Source: G963677185 sp963677185
Lineage (GTDB): Bacteria > Bacillota > Syntrophomonadia > Syntrophomonadales > Syntrophomonadaceae
Reading direction: 5' to 3'
DNA length: 64,000 nucleotides
Assembly (NCBI GenBank): GCA_963677185.1
Contig: OY781889.1
Coordinates: forward strand, 682,001-746,000
Shown: positions 36,633-43,865 of the stretch, piece by piece
How the letters are laid out: each line of letters starts with the position of its first letter
Position numbering within the stretch: the stretch's first letter is position 1
Translations under genes and position numbers: made by a program
Notes under the pieces: generated by a model
Database searches by the model: none
What the model saw: only the letters and a program-made list of their open reading frames with translations
What the model was told of the DNA's origin: nothing

Positions 36633-38195
36633 TTATTTTTTATCCCATTCCTCGATATTCCACAGGAATCCGGCTCCGTGATGCCCTAAAAGCCGGGGCT
36701 TAATGCCGCTCACATTTTTATTGACAGCATATATGGCATCAAGGTAGCAAATAAAGTTGTATGCTGGATCGGCGTTCAGGGTTTTTTGAAAATCCGTATA
36801 ATATTGTTTGCGAACGCTCTGATCAGAGGTAGTGCGGGCAGCCTGCAGCAAGCGATCCACTTCAGCGTTGCGGTAGGACCCCAGATTGTTGTCCTCGGTT
36901 CCGATTACCCCACTGGTGAAAAGCTTAAACGTGTGATCGTCCGGGTCAAAGGGACTTCCCCAGCCCAGCACAAAGGCCTGGCACTTTTCGATTTCAATAA
37001 CGCTCCAGTCCTTGGGATCGGGTTCGGCTTCCACCCCGATTTTTTTGAAATCGGTGGCCAGGGTGTTGGCGATGGCCACTCTGACCGGGTCGGTGAGCGG
37101 GCAGGTGAGAACAAAGCTCAGCTTCTTCCCATCTTTTTCCAGAATGCCGTCAGCGCCGGCTTTCCACCCCGCTTCCGCTAGCAGTGCTTTAGCTTGGTCC
37201 GGATTGTAGGCATACTTTTCCACATCAGGATTATTAGCCCAGCTCTTTTGCAGCGGACCATAGGCTTCCTGCCCCTTGCCGCGCAGAATAGCGCTGACTA
37301 TGCCGGTCCGGTCAACCGAATAGTTTAATGCCTGCCTTATTCGGACATCCTGCCACAGCGGATCATTGAAGTTATACATCATACAGCGATAGTCTGCCGA
37401 AGGCACTTCATACACCTGGGCGCCGGCGATTTTTGACACCCGGTCCAATTGCTCCGGCTCAACAAAAACCAGATCCACTTCACCAGTTTCCATCTGCACC
37501 AGGCGAACATTGGCGTCCGGTAGAAATTTAAACACCACTTCATCCAGCTTGGGCTTGCCCCGATAGAAAGATTCATTGGCAGTCACAGTGCGGCTTTCGC
37601 CCTTTTTCCATTGCTTGAACTTGAAGGGTCCCGTACCAACCGGGTTGCTGTTAAAATCCGCGTTGTTCAGATCCTTGCCTTTCAGCATATGCTCGGGAAG
37701 TATGCCCAGGCTGAGTTTATCCAGCAGCGGGGGAAAGGTTTGCTTAAGCTTGATAATAACCGTACCGGCATCTGGCGCCTCTACTGCGGCTATCTGTTCG
37801 AATTCCTGACGTATGGGTGTATTCACCGCAGGATCCAGCACCTTGTCGAGGGTGAATTTCACATCGCTGGAGCTGAATGTCGTTCCATCGTGCCATTTTA
37901 CATCCTTGCGAAGCTTGAATGTATATACCAGCTGGTCGTCACTGATGGTCCAGCTTTCCGCCAGGTCCGGAACCGCCTGGTTATTCTGGTCGAAACGGGT
38001 CAGCCCGGAGAAAATCATGTTATCAACATTTGTGGTGTCAAGCAGCGGATTGAGCTTTTCATATTCGAATTCTGCGCCGTATACCAGTCGTTTTTGCGTA
38101 TCCTTCGCTTTATTGTCGCTGCCGCTTCCGCCGCATCCAGAAGCAAGCATAGCCAGTATCAGCAATAAGGCTGTAAGTAATGACGTTCTTTTCAA
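36633..38195 (-). CDS. ABC transporter substrate-binding lipoprotein (family 5)
   Basis: A 520-residue solute-binding protein of the extracellular family 5 (OppA/DppA/NikA). It has a lipoprotein signal (LLILAMLASGC with Cys near 20), DLAESWTISDDQLVYTFKLR and the family signature KWHDGTTFSSSDVKF. Near the C-terminus is GHHGAG, a His pair. The start is TTG at 38195, set by AAAGGAGG nine bases upstream. It is the first gene of a six-gene operon with two permeases, two ATPases and a methyltransferase. The ligand may be peptide, opine or a nickel complex; the sequence alone does not decide. Confidence 0.9.
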   Translation of the reverse strand: MKRTSLLTALLLILAMLASGCGGSGSDNKAKDTQKRLVYGAEFEYEKLNPLLDTTNVDNMIFSGLTRFDQNNQAVPDLAESWTISDDQLVYTFKLRKDVKWHDGTTFSSSDVKFTLDKVLDPAVNTPIRQEFEQIAAVEAPDAGTVIIKLKQTFPPLLDKLSLGILPEHMLKGKDLNNADFNSNPVGTGPFKFKQWKKGESRTVTANESFYRGKPKLDEVVFKFLPDANVRLVQMETGEVDLVFVEPEQLDRVSKIAGAQVYEVPSADYRCMMYNFNDPLWQDVRIRQALNYSVDRTGIVSAILRGKGQEAYGPLQKSWANNPDVEKYAYNPDQAKALLAEAGWKAGADGILEKDGKKLSFVLTCPLTDPVRVAIANTLATDFKKIGVEAEPDPKDWSVIEIEKCQAFVLGWGSPFDPDDHTFKLFTSGVIGTEDNNLGSYRNAEVDRLLQAARTTSDQSVRKQYYTDFQKTLNADPAYNFICYLDAIYAVNKNVSGIKPRLLGHHGAGFLWNIEEWDKK

Positions 38196-38400
38196 GCCGA
38201 TTATCCTCCTTTGTAATTGTCCACAGGTCTTCCTATGTTTTGCCCAGTCCCACCCCTTTTCCAAAAAAAAAAGCCACGAAAACATGCCCTTTCACAGGGC
38301 CTTTGTCTTCATGACTTTCATTAATCTTATTCAGCTGGGTTCAAATGAGCATCTTAACTGGAATCCTTCCTGGATTCCTTTCAACTTTGCTCGTAGAATT
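38196..38400 (-). ncRNA. Putative regulatory leader with GCCATGAAG-type terminator
   Basis: The 5' leader of the ABC importer operon, about 205 bases from the predicted start site to the TTG. On the minus strand, a stem-loop (GAGCA enclosing GGAATCC-AGGAA-GGATTCC, then TGCTC) is followed by a compound hairpin at 38273-38315. In that hairpin GTCATGAA pairs with TTCGTGGC around an inner GCCCT/AGGGC stem, followed by ten T residues (38272-38263). A separate terminator for hydC lies further upstream (38441-38472), so this one is likely an attenuator in the leader. Similar hairpins lie before hydA and the DUF3842 gene. I cannot assign it to a known riboswitch class. Confidence 0.55.
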
Positions 38401-38406
38401 GTGACT

Positions 38407-38436
38407 ATTTTATTGCATCTGGGATGGAAAAAGCAA
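38407..38436 (-). promoter_or_regulatory. Predicted promoter of the ABC importer operon
   Basis: On the minus strand, TTGCTT (38436-38431), an 18-base spacer and TAAAAT (38412-38407), placed just downstream of the hydC terminator and upstream of the structured leader. Confidence 0.5.
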
Positions 38437-38440
38437 GCAG

Positions 38441-38472
38441 AATCAGGGGAGACGAAATCGTCCCCCCTGATT
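38441..38472 (-). terminator. Terminator of the hydrogenase operon
   Basis: AATCAGGGG.GACGA and TCGTC.CCCCTGATT form a long stem 31 bases past the hydC stop, followed on the minus strand by CTGCTTGCTTTTT. Confidence 0.75.
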
Positions 38473-38502
38473 AATGGCTGATATTATCTTGGATCTATGC
38501 TT

Positions 38503-39165
38503 TTATTCTTCCATTTCCTTCAGCGATTTAAACCATGTACCGTTATGATGAGCTGTGACCTCGGCGTCAATATGCCCGTCCAGCATCATCGCCCCGAATT
38601 CCACCCGGGATGTGGGATGAATCGCGGCCAGGAAAAAATGTCCGCCTACCATTAGAATCATAACCACAGCCGTCCAGAAATGAACATTCCAGCAAAGTAC
38701 CAGGAAGGCTGGAGCCATGGCATCAGCCCAGAACCACATGGGAAATCCGGTAATTATGATGATAAGGCAGCCGAGTATAATTAGCAGCCCCAGCATTTTT
38801 TGCCCGGCGTTATACTTGTCCTGCGGAGGAACGTCACCCTTTAGAAACGGTATATATCCGCCCATAGTGGTCATCCATTTCATATCGTTCTTGCTGATTG
38901 AGGTTATTGTATCAACAAAGCGGGAAAAACGTTCGAAATTAAGCAGAATATACAATGTTGGCCCGAGCGCAAAGATTACCCCGGTCCAGCGATGTACAGC
39001 TGAAGCATTGGCCCCGCCGCCAAAGATGCCGTTGATAAAGCCAATCTGAAAATAGAATCCGATTCCCGTTATGCCTAGAACAGTAAATGCGATCAGGTGC
39101 ACCCAGTGCATAGCCCGGGTTTGCTCATTGTGTTTGAGCACCTTGCCTTTAACATCACTCATCAT
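38503..39165 (-). CDS. Membrane cytochrome b subunit of hydrogenase
   Basis: A 220-residue di-heme cytochrome b of the formate dehydrogenase gamma/HydC type with four membrane segments (about 22-44, 58-75, 118-140, 148-172). Candidate heme ligands are His in MHWVHL, VHRWTG, VHFWTAV and GGHFFLAAIH. It probably anchors HydAB on the outer face of the membrane and passes electrons between the quinone pool and the hydrogenase. AAGGAGG precedes a double ATG; 39165 or 39162 may be the start. Last gene of the hydA-hydB-hydC operon. Confidence 0.88.
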   Translation of the reverse strand: MMSDVKGKVLKHNEQTRAMHWVHLIAFTVLGITGIGFYFQIGFINGIFGGGANASAVHRWTGVIFALGPTLYILLNFERFSRFVDTITSISKNDMKWMTTMGGYIPFLKGDVPPQDKYNAGQKMLGLLIILGCLIIIITGFPMWFWADAMAPAFLVLCWNVHFWTAVVMILMVGGHFFLAAIHPTSRVEFGAMMLDGHIDAEVTAHHNGTWFKSLKEMEE

Positions 39166-39177
39166 TAATCCTCCTTG

Positions 39178-39567
39178 TTATGCGGCAGGGTGTTCCTGAA
39201 CCTGATGAGTGCCTTCTGCCGTTTCAGGCTTTTTCAGCTCCTCGATCAACGCAGGAATGTCCTTGCCATATTTTGTGTGCAGCAAACGCTCTGATTTATG
39301 GGTTAAAGGCTTAACTTCGCCCGGTGACAGGAACTCCTTGTATATCTGGGCAATTTCCGGGTTTTCATGGGAACGGCGTATGGCCATTTTTTCATCCAGT
39401 GAGTATACAGCTGCGGCCCGCTGTTCAATGTAGCGGCTTTTGGCATCAGTTGCCAGCAGGCCTATCTTGGAAAATATGCCGGTAAAGGCCAGGGCTCCAG
39501 CCAGCATGCCGGCTCCTTTAAAAAACTGTCGCCTGGTAAACTCATTTTTTTCAATAAACGTACTCAT
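39178..39567 (-). CDS. hydB: [FeFe]-hydrogenase small subunit with Tat signal
   Basis: A 129-residue protein starting with a twin-arginine signal (TRRQFFKGAGMLAGALAF, residues 11-28) and continuing with the iron-hydrogenase small-subunit domain: YIEQRAAAVYSLDEKMAIR, RRSHENPEI..IYKEFL and LLHTKYG. In Desulfovibrio-type periplasmic hydrogenases this subunit wraps around the large one and carries the only export signal, so HydA would be co-exported folded through Tat. The gene lies 25 bases downstream of hydA. Confidence 0.92.
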   Translation of the reverse strand: MSTFIEKNEFTRRQFFKGAGMLAGALAFTGIFSKIGLLATDAKSRYIEQRAAAVYSLDEKMAIRRSHENPEIAQIYKEFLSPGEVKPLTHKSERLLHTKYGKDIPALIEELKKPETAEGTHQVQEHPAA

Positions 39568-39592
39568 TCACGCTCCTCCTTGCATCCCTGAA

Positions 39593-40753
39593 TTATTGAA
39601 TATCATGCACGATGGGCTGCCCGCCGCCGTTGATACATCCGCCGGGGCAGTTCATTACTTCTATGAAATGATACTTGCTGGTACCAGCCAGAACCTCTTC
39701 AATTATCGGACCGACATGCTTGGTTCCAGTCACTATCAACGCATTAACCGGAACGGTCTTGTTCAATGCCTTGACCGGTATTTCCACCGTTGCTTCACGA
39801 ACCGGGGCAAGGCCTCTAACCGTTTTGAATTCAACCTTGTCCAGCTTCTGCTCACTTAGGATTTCATATGCTGTGCGCAGGGCTGCTTCCATAACCCCCC
39901 CGCTGACCCCGAAAATAGTGGCTGCTCCGGTGGATGAGCCAATCAGGCGATCCGCCTCTTCATCCGGCAGAGTGGGGAAATTTATGTTCTGGGCTTTGAT
40001 CATGTCTGCCAGTTCGCGGGTGGTAATAACATAGTCAACGTCCTGGAATCCACTGGCGGTCATTTCGGGGCGCCGGCACTCAAATTTCTTGGCAGTACAG
40101 GGCATTACAGACACCACTACCATTTTCGCGGGATCTACTCCCAGTTTTTGTGCGGCATAGGTCTTGGCGACTGCGCCAAACATCTGCTGCGGTGATTTGG
40201 CTGAAGACAGGTTGGGGAGCATGCCCGGGGCGTTATCTTCAGCGTACCTGATCCAGGCCGGGCAGCAGGATGTGAACTGCGGCAGGGGCCCTGATTCTTC
40301 ATAGCCTGGCAATCCTACGGCTTTGAAGATCCGGTGAATCAACTCGGTGCCTTCTTCCATAATGGTAAGGTCAGCGGTGAACTCAGTGTCGTAAACCTGG
40401 TCAAAGCCAAGCTTGCGAAGGGCAGCAAACATCTTGCCCTTGGTATTGGTTCCCACCGGCATCAGGAAGGGTTCTCCCAGGGCAACGCGCACTGCAGGCG
40501 CAGTTTGCACGACAACATATTTGTTTTTATCTTCCAGTGCTTTGTTTACGTCTGCTACCATGCTGTCATCAGTAATCCGGCCAAAGGGGCAGTTTATTAG
40601 ACATTGTCCGCAGTTCAGGCAATTCTTCGGGTCGATATGATGCTGCTCTCCAAGTTCGCCTTTGATTGCGCCGGTCGGACAAACCGATGTACAGTGGTCA
40701 CAGGTTTTACATTCTTTGGTTACGTTAATAACCTGATAATCTAGACTCGACAT
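39593..40753 (-). CDS. hydA: [FeFe]-hydrogenase large subunit
   Basis: Catalyses reversible proton reduction to H2. The 386 residues comprise two N-terminal [4Fe-4S] clusters (CKTCDHCTSVCPTGA; CLNCGQCLINCPFG) and the H-cluster domain with P1 FTSCCPAW near 163, P2 VMPCTAKKFE near 218 and P3 MNCPGGCINGGGQP near 371, all ligands intact. It has no signal peptide of its own and is close to the short Desulfovibrio HydA layout. With the Tat-bearing HydB and the cytochrome b it should form an outward-facing membrane hydrogenase, as used for H2 release by syntrophic fatty-acid oxidisers. The maturases HydE, HydF and HydG are not in this window. Confidence 0.96.
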   Translation of the reverse strand: MSSLDYQVINVTKECKTCDHCTSVCPTGAIKGELGEQHHIDPKNCLNCGQCLINCPFGRITDDSMVADVNKALEDKNKYVVVQTAPAVRVALGEPFLMPVGTNTKGKMFAALRKLGFDQVYDTEFTADLTIMEEGTELIHRIFKAVGLPGYEESGPLPQFTSCCPAWIRYAEDNAPGMLPNLSSAKSPQQMFGAVAKTYAAQKLGVDPAKMVVVSVMPCTAKKFECRRPEMTASGFQDVDYVITTRELADMIKAQNINFPTLPDEEADRLIGSSTGAATIFGVSGGVMEAALRTAYEILSEQKLDKVEFKTVRGLAPVREATVEIPVKALNKTVPVNALIVTGTKHVGPIIEEVLAGTSKYHFIEVMNCPGGCINGGGQPIVHDIQ

Positions 40754-40951
40754 ATATTCTGAACAACCTCCTTCTCAATCCGTGTTAATTGTATAAATTA
40801 TTAACTTCCCTCCTTATCTTCAGTCTCGACATCAAAACAAATCCCGTTCAAAACAAAACAAAACGCCATGAAGCAAGCCTTGCGGCCACCTTCATGGCGT
40901 CCAAATCCGATATTTACCTATTCGGTTGCCTGTATCCGGACTGTTTCCCGT
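40754..40951 (-). ncRNA. Putative regulatory leader before hydA
   Basis: The hairpin 40863-40900 pairs ACGCCATGAAG with CTTCATGGCGT (11 bp, perfect) around an inner GGCC-GCAA-GGCT-like stem, followed on the minus strand by TTTTGTTTTGTTTTG. Just upstream lies GTCC ... CCGA ... TCGG ... GGAC, a nested stem. It could simply end transcription of the CooT-like gene 51 bases earlier. However, its core matches the leader hairpins before the DUF3842 gene and the ABC operon, and 110 bases separate it from the hydA start. Confidence 0.5.
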
Positions 40952-41755
40952 TTAGAATCCTTTAACCAGCGTGAAAGTACTGGTCGTCATGCCGTCATCA
41001 ACGCTGAACAGATAGTTGCCCCGGGCGGTAAGAAAAACCTGGGCCTTACCCTCGAAATCAGCCACAATGCGATGAGGATAATCAGCGCTTTTCGTCGATG
41101 CATAAGTTGCTCTGACTTCAGCTCCCGGCCAGGGCTGCCCGTCCTTCAGGACCTGGACTTCATAGCTTTCTCCCATGCGGGGGTGGCTGTTCTGGCTGGG
41201 AACTATCTCCAGGGGCAAGCCGATGGCTTGCACCCCGTGATGGTGATGATGCCCAATTTCCATCAAGACCTTTGCATAGAGGGTCCGTTCCGACTGGTCT
41301 GCCGCGTAGATCTGCAGTAACCCGTCGGCCTCCTGACCCAGGTTGACGGTACTTCCTGCGCTGTCTTCCTGTAATTCCAGGAGTTGGGGCTCACCTGCTT
41401 CCGACATGGAGTATACTTTCAAATCATGCAAATGGCCGCTCTGGTCGGCTTTCATATTATAGCCAGCCTGCAGGCGGATAATAACGTCCTCTCCCGCGTG
41501 AAAATGCCCGTGGTCAGTTGCAGGCTCCAGCCAGATTTCTAGCTGGCCGGCAGGCCTGGGCTCCAATATTTCTTCAAGAATAATACGATGGTGAACAAGT
41601 TCCATTTCGCGGATGCGTGCCTGGACCACTTTGCGCTCTCCAAAAACGCTTTCTAAAAATACGTTGCCGTCTTCACCGGGAATAATGCGGTCCACCCTTT
41701 CCATCAGCATCTCTTCCCGGCCATTGCGAATAACATATACGTTTGCCTCACACAT
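40952..41755 (-). CDS. CooT-like domain fused to DUF4198-like domain
   Basis: A 267-residue protein. Residues 1-62 match the small CooT/COG1532 family: MCEANVYVI.NG.EE.LMERVDRI, FGERKVVQARIREMELV and HHRIILEE. CooT is a nickel-binding helper for CO dehydrogenase in Rhodospirillum, and its N-terminal Cys is the proposed ligand. Residues 65-267 are beta-rich and resemble DUF4198-type metal-uptake domains, with HGHFHAGEDV, a run of five His (IGHHHHHGVQ) and a final carboxypeptidase-regulatory-like beta domain. The ATG at 41755 follows GGGAG; a 14-codon upstream extension lacks support. No export signal is seen. Downstream of the DUF3842 gene. Confidence 0.75.
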   Translation of the reverse strand: MCEANVYVIRNGREEMLMERVDRIIPGEDGNVFLESVFGERKVVQARIREMELVHHRIILEEILEPRPAGQLEIWLEPATDHGHFHAGEDVIIRLQAGYNMKADQSGHLHDLKVYSMSEAGEPQLLELQEDSAGSTVNLGQEADGLLQIYAADQSERTLYAKVLMEIGHHHHHGVQAIGLPLEIVPSQNSHPRMGESYEVQVLKDGQPWPGAEVRATYASTKSADYPHRIVADFEGKAQVFLTARGNYLFSVDDGMTTSTFTLVKGF

Positions 41756-41809
41756 TCCTGTCACTCCCTTCATGGGCTTTCCATTTCCTAGCAGCATAAC
41801 GGCTCCATA

Positions 41810-42220
41810 TTAGCGAACCATATTCTCAATCAGCTCCACCAGCCGGTCAACCTGGATCGGCAGGGGATCGTCATGAACCCCGGCGATATAGATGCCATGT
41901 CGGTTAAGCGGAATAAAAACCTTGCGTGCCGATGAGGCGCTAATAGCTTGTGCTATCCGGGGACTTAGCTCACCTCCGTAAGCATTGGTGCTCAGGCATG
42001 CAATCGAGCCGGCAATGATATCGACCTGGCCGGCATTGTATGTTATAGCGTTTTCTCCGCTGGCGCCTTCATTGGCCCCGGCTTTCAACATCATTGACGT
42101 AGCCAAAGCATTGGTACCCAGTGCGATAATGTGGCAATTCTGCCTCAAGGCGCTGCGCAGTTTTTCCACGATCAGGCGGCCAATACCCCCTCCCTGCCCA
42201 TCGATAACAGCAATTCTCAT
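41810..42220 (-). CDS. DUF3842 family protein
   Basis: A 136-residue protein of the DUF3842 family: IAVIDGQGGGIGRLIVEKL at the N-terminus (dinucleotide-binding-like glycine loop), IIALGTNALATSMMLKAGA, GENAITYNAG and DIIAGSIACLSTNAYGGELSP. Function is unknown; in Clostridia it often neighbours CooT-like genes. It is the first gene after a structured leader and promoter, and 54 bases upstream of the CooT-like gene. Confidence 0.88.
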   Translation of the reverse strand: MRIAVIDGQGGGIGRLIVEKLRSALRQNCHIIALGTNALATSMMLKAGANEGASGENAITYNAGQVDIIAGSIACLSTNAYGGELSPRIAQAISASSARKVFIPLNRHGIYIAGVHDDPLPIQVDRLVELIENMVR

Positions 42221-42386
42221 AAAAATTTATGGCCTGCAGTGTTCATAAACGCCATTAAACCTCCCTGACAAAAAAATAAAGCCATGAAAAGCCGGGAGTA
42301 TCAACTCCTCAACGCCTTCATGGCTGTGTTTACATTTACGTCGTATTTATAATGGCCAATCCGCTTTCATAACGGATATCTGGTTA
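42221..42386 (-). ncRNA. Putative regulatory leader before DUF3842-cooT
   Basis: About 165 bases between the predicted start site and the DUF3842 ATG. It contains a stem ATCCG-TTATGAAAG-CGGAT followed by a compound hairpin (42281-42324) in which GCCATGAA pairs with TTCATGGC around an inner GGAGT/ACTCC stem, then TTTATTTTTTT. It lies downstream of its own promoter and so is a leader attenuator, not a 3' terminator. The next upstream gene has a hairpin of its own near 42510-42534. Confidence 0.6.
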
Positions 42387-42392
42387 CAGGCA

Positions 42393-42421
42393 ATTATACG
42401 ACTGAGTTCCAGCCTTGTCCA
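42393..42421 (-). promoter_or_regulatory. Promoter of the DUF3842-cooT operon
   Basis: On the minus strand, TGGACA (42421-42416), a 17-base spacer and a perfect TATAAT (42398-42393). Transcription would start about 42386, at the structured leader. Confidence 0.7.
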
Positions 42422-42546
42422 GTCCTTAATTATCCGAAAGCAGTTGGATGCGCTTCGACTATCAGGCTGAGAAAGGCAGCAATTTCTGCTTATCTGATGA
42501 CGCACTGAAGCCGGAGGCACAATGTGCATCCGGCTCCATATCTGAA

Positions 42547-43020
42547 TTAGTTTCCGAACGGGCAAACCCCTGGCACTCCCAGGTTAAGCCCCCATCCATC
42601 ACGATTCCCCTGGCCCCGCATACCTTTCCCCTGCATCATTCCCTGGCCATTGTTGCCACTCTTACCCTGGCCCAGTCCCTGGCAAAATCCCATAGCCTGA
42701 AAACCGTTTTCAGTACGGAACTGGACCATGGTGTCAACTCTAGCCAGGGCGGCATCGGCCTGCTCCTGCGTAATAGTTCCCGCATCCAGCCTTTCATTGA
42801 TCAGGGCTTTCTTTTCGTCCATGCGGCTGATAAAATACGCCAGGTGTTCAGCCTGTTGCTCTGCGGTCAGTGTGCTCTGGCCTGTGCCATAATAGGGACA
42901 GGAACCCGTGTCTCCCATCATTCCATCGCCGGTTCCATTGCCCGGCCCCCTCGCGAAAGCCGCCACTGGAATTGCCAGCATGGTCAGAACCAGCATACTG
43001 ATAATAATCATTTTTTTCAT
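42547..43020 (-). CDS. Secreted DUF2680 (YckD-like) protein
   Basis: A 157-residue exported protein: signal peptide (KKMIIISMLVLTMLAIPVAAFA), a helical DUF2680 segment (LTAEQQAEHLAYFISRMDEK, LDAGTITQEQADAALARVD) and a Gly/Met/Gln-rich C-terminus with CPYYG and CPFGN cysteines. Methionine- and glycine-rich ends suggest metal or stress interaction, but this is unproven. The ATG at 43020 follows GGAGAG. It diverges from a two-component system, with a long palindrome between them. Confidence 0.8.
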   Translation of the reverse strand: MKKMIIISMLVLTMLAIPVAAFARGPGNGTGDGMMGDTGSCPYYGTGQSTLTAEQQAEHLAYFISRMDEKKALINERLDAGTITQEQADAALARVDTMVQFRTENGFQAMGFCQGLGQGKSGNNGQGMMQGKGMRGQGNRDGWGLNLGVPGVCPFGN

Positions 43021-43074
43021 ATCTATCTCTCCTTTATTTTGATGACTCAATTCTAATCATTAGATATGGCGAAA

Positions 43075-43105
43075 GTATGTCAGGGGAAATATTTTCCCGA
43101 CATAC
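43075..43105. promoter_or_regulatory. Operator-like palindrome between divergent genes
   Basis: GTATGTC (43075-43081) and GACATAC (43099-43105) flank GGGGAAAT/ATTTTCCC, giving a nearly complete 31-base inverted repeat. It lies 55 bases upstream of the DUF2680 gene and 67 upstream of the response regulator gene. It may be the binding site of that regulator or of another repressor. Confidence 0.6.
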
Positions 43106-43172
43106 ATTTGCCACAAAATATCGCCCCGGGGATGCTATATTAAATGAAGATGATGCTCTTGAGGTGGAAATC

Positions 43173-43865
43173 ATGGATAAATATATTGTAGTCGCTGACG
43201 ACAGCGAAGCCATTGTAGACATATTAAGCGTTTATCTGACCCGGGAAGGGTACCAGCCCCTCCCTGCTTACAACGGGCAGGAGGCTATTGCCAGGATTTT
43301 GGAATTCAATCCAGTTCTGGTGCTGCTGGATATCATGATGCCCGTGAAAGACGGCCTGGAGGTCTTGAAGGAAATCCGTGGGCAGTCCAGAATACCAGTT
43401 ATAATGATTACCGCTCGCAGTGAGGATGCCGATATGATTATGGGCCTGGACTATGGCGCCGACGATTATATTGTCAAACCCTTCAGTCCAGCTGCCGTAA
43501 TGGCGCGTGTCCGCGCAGTTTTAAGGCGGCTTGAGCTGTCCGAAGAGGAAAAGGGCAATATAATCCGCCATCCCGGACTGGAAGTAAGCATCGATAAATA
43601 CGAAGTCCGTGTCAAAGGCGAGGCAGTGGAGCTTACTCGCAAAGAAACAGAAATTCTCTGGCTGCTGGCCAGCCATGCCAACCAGGTCTTTTCCCGGGAT
43701 CATCTCCTGGACAGCCTCTGGGGCTATGACTATTCTGGAGACAACCGGGCGGTTGACACCCATATCAAGCGCCTGCGATCGAAGCTGGGCATTCATGCAG
43801 ATTTGCCCTGGGAAATAAAAACTGTCTGGGGCGTAGGATACAAATTCGAGGTGCATAATGAGTAA
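43173..43865 (+). CDS. OmpR/PhoB family response regulator
   Basis: A 230-residue regulator: receiver domain (about 1-120) with the acidic pair ADDSE near 9, phospho-acceptor VLLDIMMPVKDG near 53, Thr/Ala in ITARSE and Lys in VKPFSP near 103. The winged-helix DNA-binding domain (about 130-228) has LTRKETEILWLLA and RAVDTHIKRLRSKLG. The ATG at 43173 follows GAGGTGG; longer upstream reading has no such site. It overlaps the kinase gene by 8 bases. Confidence 0.93.
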   Translation: MDKYIVVADDSEAIVDILSVYLTREGYQPLPAYNGQEAIARILEFNPVLVLLDIMMPVKDGLEVLKEIRGQSRIPVIMITARSEDADMIMGLDYGADDYIVKPFSPAAVMARVRAVLRRLELSEEEKGNIIRHPGLEVSIDKYEVRVKGEAVELTRKETEILWLLASHANQVFSRDHLLDSLWGYDYSGDNRAVDTHIKRLRSKLGIHADLPWEIKTVWGVGYKFEVHNE

